From: Alkalibaculum bacchi
Lineage (GTDB): Bacteria > Bacillota > Clostridia > Eubacteriales > Alkalibacteraceae
Assembly (NCBI RefSeq): GCF_937875145.1
Contig: NZ_CALNCS010000042.1
Location: forward strand, 1-9,632
Reading direction: 5' to 3'
Length of the DNA stretch: 9,632 nt
In this document: piece after piece, positions 5,415 to 9,632 of the stretch
How positions within the stretch are numbered: the first letter of the stretch is position 1
Layout of the letters: every line of letters begins with the position of its first letter
Notes under the pieces: generated by a model
Database searches by the model: none
Seen by the model: the letters and a program-made list of their open reading frames with translations, nothing else
What the model was told of the DNA's origin: nothing
Position numbers and translations under genes: made by a program

Positions 5415-7022
5415 TTAATCCACTCTAGGAAATTCAATCTCGTGTTCTACCTTTATCATGATCACTTTGTCATCTTCTAAGACCAAGGTATCACCAATTG
5501 GAACGATGATGTCACTATCTTTACGTTGTACCATAATAATGAGGCGATTAGGTGGCAATTCTAAGTCTTTGATGTATTGGTTTTCCCACTTATGACCTCT
5601 TGGAATCGTAAATTCGATAAGATCTTGTCCACTTTCATCAAAATGTATCTCACCACCTATGATAATTAAGTCGTTTTCCCGAATGACTGTATGTCCTCTA
5701 GGAACAACTGTTTTTCCATTGCGTTCAATTTTTGCCACGATAAAGTCAAATGTCAGGTTTAAATCCTTTATCTGAGTGCCAATTAAGCTACTACCTGGGC
5801 GAATTCTTGTTTGTAAAAAGCCGATTTCTGCTTTGCTTTGATAGTAATTAAAGGTCTTTAAGACCGTATCACTAGGATCGAGTATATCCCAGCTTTTTGA
5901 CGCTGGTGGCATTAAAGAACCTTGAACCAACGAGGACAGTACACAGATACCAAATACAATGTGGTAAATATCCACAGAGATTACCGCATTACTATTTACA
6001 GCCATAATCGCAAAGGCAATGGCAGCAGCACCCCGAATACCTGCTAATGAAATCATGTTTAATTGATTTCGTTTGAGACGGAAAGGTAACATCAAACCGT
6101 AAACAGACAATGGTCGAGCGATAATGGTCATAAACAACATGATAGCAAGTGCTACTGGGAATGTCTCAATAAATCCTTTGAAGTTAGACAATAAGCCTAA
6201 GATGAAAAATAGACCAATCTGCATGATTTCAGTAAATCCATCAAAGAAAAAGACGATGTCACGCTTACCTCTAAATTCTATATTACCAAGATAAATACCT
6301 AAAATATATAGAGCCAGGTAGCCATTACCGCCAAGAAGACTTGTAGATGCGTAAGTAATGAGCATAGCAGAAGCCATAAAGACAGCGTATAGTCCGTCTG
6401 CTTCAAGTCGAAGATTTCGAAGTAATTTCCCAATGACAAATGCAAAGGCAAAACCCATAACAATACCGAGAGCTACCTGAGATAAAATCAGAATGGGAAT
6501 AGATACTTCTGATCCCACGATTATAGATAAGAATACCATAGTCATTGTATAAGCCGTCGGGTCATTGGAGCCACTTTCAAGCTCTAGTAGTGGTGCTGTA
6601 TTATATTTAAAGTTTAAGTTTTTTGATCGTAATATATTTGAGACACTAGCGTAGTCCGTTGAACCCACAATGGATCCAATGAGCATACCCTCCAGTAATT
6701 CAAACCCTAAAATGTAGTGACAAAATAAACCTGTAACTAGGGCAGTTGCAACAACACCCAAGGAACTAAGCACAATTGCTTCTTTGGCAACTGGCTTAGC
6801 CATATTCCAATTTGTACCAAAGCCTCCGTAAAACATGATAACCATGAGCGCGATAGTAGCAAAATTATCCGCAAATTCGAAATCCTCAAATTCAAGACCT
6901 AGTAAACCAAAGATCATACCTAGGGCAATAAACAATAACAGAGCAGGTATCCCGTGTTTATTAGAGAATCGGATGGCAAAGAGTGCTAGGATGAAAATAA
7001 CACCGATAAATAAATACTGCAT
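5415..7022 (-). CDS. K+(Na+)/H+ antiporter, CPA1 NhaP2/CvrA type with RCK_C domains
   Basis: This is a 535-residue integral membrane protein. The first ~370 residues form the Na_H_Exchanger core, a run of hydrophobic helices. The transport-site motifs are GSTDYAS (120-126, Asp123) and LESGSNDP (148-155, Asn153-Asp154). The Asn-Asp pair is typical of electroneutral CPA1 exchangers. The cytosolic tail holds two RCK_C/TrkA_C-like modules (about 395-460 and 475-530), which in relatives bind regulatory ligands; some Firmicute RCK_C proteins bind c-di-AMP. The expected role is exchange of cytoplasmic K+ or Na+ for protons in pH and osmotic balance; ion choice cannot be read from sequence. The ATG at 7022 has AAAGGAG (7028-7034) five bases upstream. 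The gene has its own promoter (7119-7146), an attenuator-like leader hairpin (7051-7095) and a terminator (5251-5292), so it is a single-gene unit, divergent from the small membrane protein gene. Confidence 0.93.
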   Translation of the reverse strand: MQYLFIGVIFILALFAIRFSNKHGIPALLLFIALGMIFGLLGLEFEDFEFADNFATIALMVIMFYGGFGTNWNMAKPVAKEAIVLSSLGVVATALVTGLFCHYILGFELLEGMLIGSIVGSTDYASVSNILRSKNLNFKYNTAPLLELESGSNDPTAYTMTMVFLSIIVGSEVSIPILILSQVALGIVMGFAFAFVIGKLLRNLRLEADGLYAVFMASAMLITYASTSLLGGNGYLALYILGIYLGNIEFRGKRDIVFFFDGFTEIMQIGLFFILGLLSNFKGFIETFPVALAIMLFMTIIARPLSVYGLMLPFRLKRNQLNMISLAGIRGAAAIAFAIMAVNSNAVISVDIYHIVFGICVLSSLVQGSLMPPASKSWDILDPSDTVLKTFNYYQSKAEIGFLQTRIRPGSSLIGTQIKDLNLTFDFIVAKIERNGKTVVPRGHTVIRENDLIIIGGEIHFDESGQDLIEFTIPRGHKWENQYIKDLELPPNRLIIMVQRKDSDIIVPIGDTLVLEDDKVIMIKVEHEIEFPRVD

Positions 7023-7050
7023 ATATACTCCTTTCTGATAGATAATGATG

Positions 7051-7095
7051 AAAAAAATCTAAAGAGGTTGTAAATTTTAACCTCATTGTTTAGAT
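7051..7095 (-). terminator. Intrinsic-terminator-like hairpin in the antiporter 5' leader
   Basis: On the minus strand ATCTAAA (7095-7089), a 4-base bulge, and GAGGTT (7084-7079) pair with AACCTC (7069-7064) and TTTAGAT (7063-7057), giving 13 bp. A run of seven T follows at once (A's at 7051-7057 on the plus strand). It lies between the predicted promoter and the ribosome site of the antiporter. No minus-strand gene ends here, so it looks like an attenuator rather than a gene-end terminator. The leader before it is only about 20 bases, too short for a large riboswitch. Confidence 0.6.
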
Positions 7096-7118
7096 GAACT
7101 AATTTCTTTCTAATCTTT

Positions 7119-7146
7119 ATTCTATCATAAAGTTTAAAAAGGTCAA
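7119..7146 (-). promoter_or_regulatory. Sigma-A promoter of the antiporter gene
   Basis: On the minus strand TTGACC (7141-7146), a 16-bp spacer and TAGAAT (7119-7124) preceded by TG-A form a good -35/extended -10 promoter. Transcription would start near 7112, giving a leader of about 90 bases that contains the terminator-like hairpin. Confidence 0.6.
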
Positions 7147-7149
7147 AAG

Positions 7150-7167
7150 AGCTGCCCTTAGGCAGTT
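7150..7167. promoter_or_regulatory. Candidate shared operator between divergent promoters
   Basis: CTGCC (7152-7156) and GGCAG (7161-7165) form a perfect dyad around CTTA, extendable outward by A-T and a G-T wobble. It sits between the antiporter -35 (7141-7146) and the proposed -35 of the divergent small gene (7166-7171), where one regulator could act on both. A role as operator is inferred from position only. Confidence 0.3.
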
Positions 7168-7194
7168 GTTCTGTTGATTTAATTATAGTATAAA
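7166..7194 (+). promoter_or_regulatory. Candidate promoter of the small membrane protein gene
   Basis: TTGTTC (7166-7171) and TATAAA (7189-7194) are 17 bp apart. The -10 matches at 5 of 6 positions and the -35 at 3 of 6. The transcript would have a leader of about 75 bases before the TTG start. Confidence 0.35.
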
Positions 7195-7275
7195 CTCTTG
7201 AGATTCTCTTTTATGTATTAATTTATGGCATGAAAAGAAGACAAGCTGAATATATAAAAGCAGGAGGTGTAGGCA

Positions 7276-7488
7276 TTGGATGAAAAAGAATTAATCAAAG
7301 AATATTTTAGAGAAGTAGATAAGAGAAAAAATCTAGAAGAGAAGAAAGTTGCTGAAAAAGAAAAAAAAGGTAAAATAAAGCAAAAACGTGATATATTTAT
7401 AAAATCAATCTTTACGGTAGTAATAGGATTAATGCTTCTTTACTTGATTAAAATGATCAGTGATATATTCAGTCAATTTTTACTCTAA
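7276..7488 (+). CDS. Small basic single-span membrane protein, unknown function
   Basis: I do not recognise this 70-residue protein. Residues 1-40 are highly charged (many Lys and Glu, coiled-coil-like) with no hydrophobic stretch. Residues about 41-68 form one strong membrane helix, so it should be a C-terminally anchored protein with its charged part in the cytosol. The start is TTG at 7276, supported by an excellent AGGAGG (7262-7267) eight bases upstream. The ATG at 7280 is in another frame and closes after four codons. The gene is divergent from the K+/H+ antiporter and ends at a strong terminator just past its stop, both signs of a real gene. A helper or regulator role for the antiporter is only a guess from position. 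Confidence 0.7.
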   Translation: MDEKELIKEYFREVDKRKNLEEKKVAEKEKKGKIKQKRDIFIKSIFTVVIGLMLLYLIKMISDIFSQFLL

Positions 7489-7489
7489 A

Positions 7490-7528
7490 TGTAAAAGGTC
7501 ACTAAAAAATAGTTAGTGACCTTTTACA
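7490..7528. terminator. Symmetric bidirectional terminator
   Basis: TGTAAAAGGTCACTAA (7490-7505) and its perfect complement (7513-7528) form a 16-bp dyad with a 7-base loop. Read from either side, a GGTCACTAA-core stem is followed by TTTTACA. It lies directly after the small membrane protein gene and 60 bases past the stop of the convergent membrane cyclase gene, so it can serve both. Confidence 0.85.
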
Positions 7529-7587
7529 ATAGAATAATCTGTAACTCTGATAGATTGTTTATATCGAGCCATCTATTGCATTCTTTG

Positions 7588-9501
7588 TTATTGAGACAAA
7601 TACTTAATTTGATTTCTACCTGCGTCTTTTGCTTGGTATAAAGCTCTGTCTACCACCTTAAACAAATCGTCATATGACGATTTGTTATTCGGAATCGTAG
7701 AAGTAACCCCTATACTCACAGTTACATAATTACTTACTGAAGACTTCTCATGAGGAATTTTAATGGACTCGATATTTATCCGTAACATAGTAGCAATTTT
7801 TATTGCCTCTTCTTTCCCTGAATCAGGCAGGAGCACAATAAACTCCTCTCCACCATAGCGGGCTGCCATGTCGGATGAACGGGACAATGATTTTTTAAGA
7901 GTGTCTCCCATTTTAATCAGGCACTCATCACCTGCCATATGTCCATATAAATCATTAAATTGCTTAAAGTAATCAATATCCAGTAGTATTAATGCAATAG
8001 GTCTTTTATATCTCAAACATCGGCGCCATTCGATTTCTATGGTTTCATCATATTTTCTTCTGTTCCATATTCCTGTTAAGCAATCTTTGAATGAAAGCTG
8101 ATTCAGGTTTTTATTTATCTTTTCTAATTCAAGCTTTTGTTGTTCAATTTTTTCCTTTGACTTTTCTAAATCCTTAGTCCGTTGAGATACTAATTCATCT
8201 AAATTGGAATTAATTTCGGTCAGTTCTGCAGTTAAAATTTCCTCTCGTGCCAAAGAATCTGAAAACCTTTTTGATAATAATAAAGAATTTGCAAAAGCAA
8301 AAACTAATTGTCCAACAGAACTAAGACTGCCTGTTCGGATCAAAGTCTTTAAAAATGCAGATCCATCATCATTCATCCATATATTAAGAAATATAATATC
8401 GTTTATACTGATCAATGATAAGGCCAATGCACCTATAGCTATAAACCAGCTACCATCTTCTTTGTGAATACATATTCTGATTAACGCTACTAATATATAT
8501 ATAATTATAAATACAGCCCATATTTGGTATATAAGATTGAAAGAGGTGAAAATTCTAGCAGGTGTTAGAACAACTAAGAATCCAAAAATAGCTCCAATAA
8601 TTTGAGCAATTTTAGTTATTCTAGCATGAAAATATTGAGGGTAAATCAACATAAAAAATAGTAATATCAATGGGATTCCGAAATAGAAGGAAAGTGTTTG
8701 TAACTTATGAGCAATCTCCCAACTAAAGTTAGGAAATAAATACATGAAAAATCTTTCTCCTACTAGCAGAGTCCTCATTCCTACTAAAAGACAAAACAAT
8801 CCAAAATACAACGACGAAGTGTTCTTTTTCCTAAAAAGGAATAATGCTAAATGATATGCTCCTATGTATATCAAACTTCCAAATATGATTAACTCTGCTG
8901 CTAAACTCTTATCTCGTAACTTTATAATTTGCTTTTCACCGCCAAGATTTATACTCTCCAGCATTCCTCCACTGCGATGATGAAAATTTGAAACCTGAAT
9001 TAAAATTTCATTTACTCCCTGAGATGATTCGAATAACGCTAATTGAGGAATGTATTGGGGAGTCATTATCTCCCTATTTTCACCTACCTTTCCAGCTATA
9101 GCAATCAGTTCTCCATTTACCCAGAGTTTATACGCTGTAAACATCCTTGGAATCTTTAAACCTAATTTGATATTTTCTGCTGTTATAAATTGCAGTCGAT
9201 AGGTTGCATATCCATAACCTGATTGATCTTCATTTCCTTTGTATTTATTCCATGAACTGGGAATCTGAATATACTCGTTTGATGACTTGGTTTCAGCTTT
9301 ACCGGGAGCTATGAGTTGATTCCAGAAGAATTCCCATTGACCATCTAAACGAACGACACTATTTTCAAGTTTCACTCGGGTTAAGTCCATAACACCTGAT
9401 TCAGCCATAGTTTTAATCTCAGGTCTTTGAGCAGAACACGCTCCAAAAATGAATGATATTAATATTATTATCATGATAATATGTAGCTTGTATTTATACA
9501 T
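7588..9501 (-). CDS. 7TMR-DISM membrane diguanylate cyclase (GGEEF)
   Basis: This is a 637-residue c-di-GMP synthase. An N-terminal hydrophobic signal (about 4-22) ends in IFGAC, a near-lipobox with Cys22; Phe at -3 is unusual, so lipidation is uncertain. Residues about 45-190 form an extracellular jelly-roll, galactose-binding-like domain (WEFFW, IPSSW, YATYRL, KLWVNGE). Seven membrane helices follow (about 200-410, 7TMR-DISM type), then a coiled coil (about 418-468) and the GGDEF domain (about 470-635). The catalytic GGEEF (550-554) is intact, as are the metal-binding LLDIDYFKQFND segment (from about 506) and the RSSD inhibition site (541-544). It should sense an outside ligand, perhaps a carbohydrate, and signal through the coiled coil; the ligand is unknown. 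The frame opens at GTG 9510, but ATG 9501 is chosen because GAGGTGA overlaps that GTG. The gene is monocistronic on its left side, ending at the bidirectional terminator. Confidence 0.92.
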   Translation of the reverse strand: MYKYKLHIIMIIILISFIFGACSAQRPEIKTMAESGVMDLTRVKLENSVVRLDGQWEFFWNQLIAPGKAETKSSNEYIQIPSSWNKYKGNEDQSGYGYATYRLQFITAENIKLGLKIPRMFTAYKLWVNGELIAIAGKVGENREIMTPQYIPQLALFESSQGVNEILIQVSNFHHRSGGMLESINLGGEKQIIKLRDKSLAAELIIFGSLIYIGAYHLALFLFRKKNTSSLYFGLFCLLVGMRTLLVGERFFMYLFPNFSWEIAHKLQTLSFYFGIPLILLFFMLIYPQYFHARITKIAQIIGAIFGFLVVLTPARIFTSFNLIYQIWAVFIIIYILVALIRICIHKEDGSWFIAIGALALSLISINDIIFLNIWMNDDGSAFLKTLIRTGSLSSVGQLVFAFANSLLLSKRFSDSLAREEILTAELTEINSNLDELVSQRTKDLEKSKEKIEQQKLELEKINKNLNQLSFKDCLTGIWNRRKYDETIEIEWRRCLRYKRPIALILLDIDYFKQFNDLYGHMAGDECLIKMGDTLKKSLSRSSDMAARYGGEEFIVLLPDSGKEEAIKIATMLRINIESIKIPHEKSSVSNYVTVSIGVTSTIPNNKSSYDDLFKVVDRALYQAKDAGRNQIKYLSQ

Positions 9502-9506
9502 CAAAT

Positions 9507-9513
9507 TCACCTC
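9507..9513 (-). promoter_or_regulatory. Ribosome binding site that fixes the 7TMR-GGDEF start at 9501
   Basis: The minus strand reads GAGGTGA, a perfect 7-base match to the 16S anti-Shine-Dalgarno complement, five bases before the ATG at 9501. The possible GTG start at 9510 lies inside this site, so it is unlikely to be used. Confidence 0.65.
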
Positions 9514-9573
9514 GTGATGTTAAAGCATTCCTTATATAATAATCGCCTTAATTTTAAATATTTTAAGTTTTAT

Positions 9574-9613
9574 TATAATGGTGGATTATATAATTAAGTT
9601 AGCCACCATTATA
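9574..9613. repeat. 11-bp perfect inverted repeat upstream of the membrane cyclase
   Basis: TATAATGGTGG (9574-9584) and CCACCATTATA (9603-9613) are exact complements around an 18-base AT-rich centre that includes ATTATATAAT. TATAAT-like hexamers occur on both strands in and beside the arms. No T-run follows on either side, although seven A's lie at 9615-9621. It is 73 bases from the cyclase start and could be an operator, a gene-end hairpin or an element end. I cannot define a good -35/-10 pair in 9514-9632. Confidence 0.4.
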
Positions 9614-9632
9614 CAAAAAAACGCCACGTGAA

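Noticed and set aside
7035..7112. ydaO-type c-di-AMP riboswitch in the antiporter leader
   Set aside because: The leader before the terminator is about 20 bases, far too short for that fold.
8204..8467. Plus-strand open frame of 87 codons inside the membrane cyclase gene
   Set aside because: It is antisense to the coiled-coil and last membrane helices of a conserved gene and has no family resemblance.
1..9632. Mobile element, phage, toxin-antitoxin or CRISPR content
   Set aside because: No transposase, integrase, repeat-spacer pattern or target duplication was found; the inverted repeats seen are gene-end or promoter-region hairpins.

Overview
The window looks like a chromosomal segment from a low-GC, anaerobic Firmicute, probably in Clostridia. 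The evidence is the strongly AT-rich sequence, AGGAGG-type ribosome binding sites, TATAAT-type promoters, a clostridial flavoprotein/glutaredoxin redox pair and Firmicute-style signalling proteins. The genus cannot be fixed from sequence alone. There is no tRNA, rRNA, CRISPR array, transposase, phage gene or plasmid gene. All genes appear chromosomal, and most are transcribed singly with their own terminators.

Layout. (1) 2-1279, + strand: a thioredoxin-reductase-like flavoprotein, cut by the left edge, followed by a 76-residue CPWC glutaredoxin and a strong terminator. The flavoprotein keeps its FAD motif and CATC redox centre but lacks a normal NADPH site. It resembles the Cp34/Cp9-type peroxidase-reducing pair of clostridia. 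(2) 1447-2858, + strand: a stand-alone 420-residue protein with the two aspartate-rich motifs of class I isoprenoid synthases, with its own extended -10 promoter. (3) 2859-2990: a convergent gap holding a GC-rich island of overlapping dyads with no recognised identity. (4) 2991-5104, - strand: a FIST-sensor diguanylate cyclase, probably starting at 4997, with a sigma-D-like -10 element upstream. (5) 5251-7146, - strand: a K+(Na+)/H+ antiporter with RCK_C domains and an intrinsic-terminator-like hairpin in its 5' leader. (6) 7150-7528, + strand: a divergent gene for a 69-70-residue single-span membrane protein with a TTG start, ending at a symmetric bidirectional terminator. (7) 7588-9501, - strand: a 7TMR-DISM membrane diguanylate cyclase. 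A long inverted repeat lies near the right edge.

How the genes work together. Two diguanylate cyclases, one cytosolic (FIST) and one membrane-bound (7TMR-DISM), lie on either side of an ion antiporter and a small membrane protein. Both cyclases keep the catalytic GG[D/E]EF motif and the RxxD inhibition site, so both should make c-di-GMP under product control. The flavoprotein/glutaredoxin pair probably feeds electrons to peroxiredoxin or other thiol targets. The window does not show a single operon or an obvious defence or mobile system. The items most worth a second look are the isoprenoid-synthase-like protein, the pyridine-nucleotide-site-deficient reductase, the attenuator-like antiporter leader and the unexplained GC-rich structured island.
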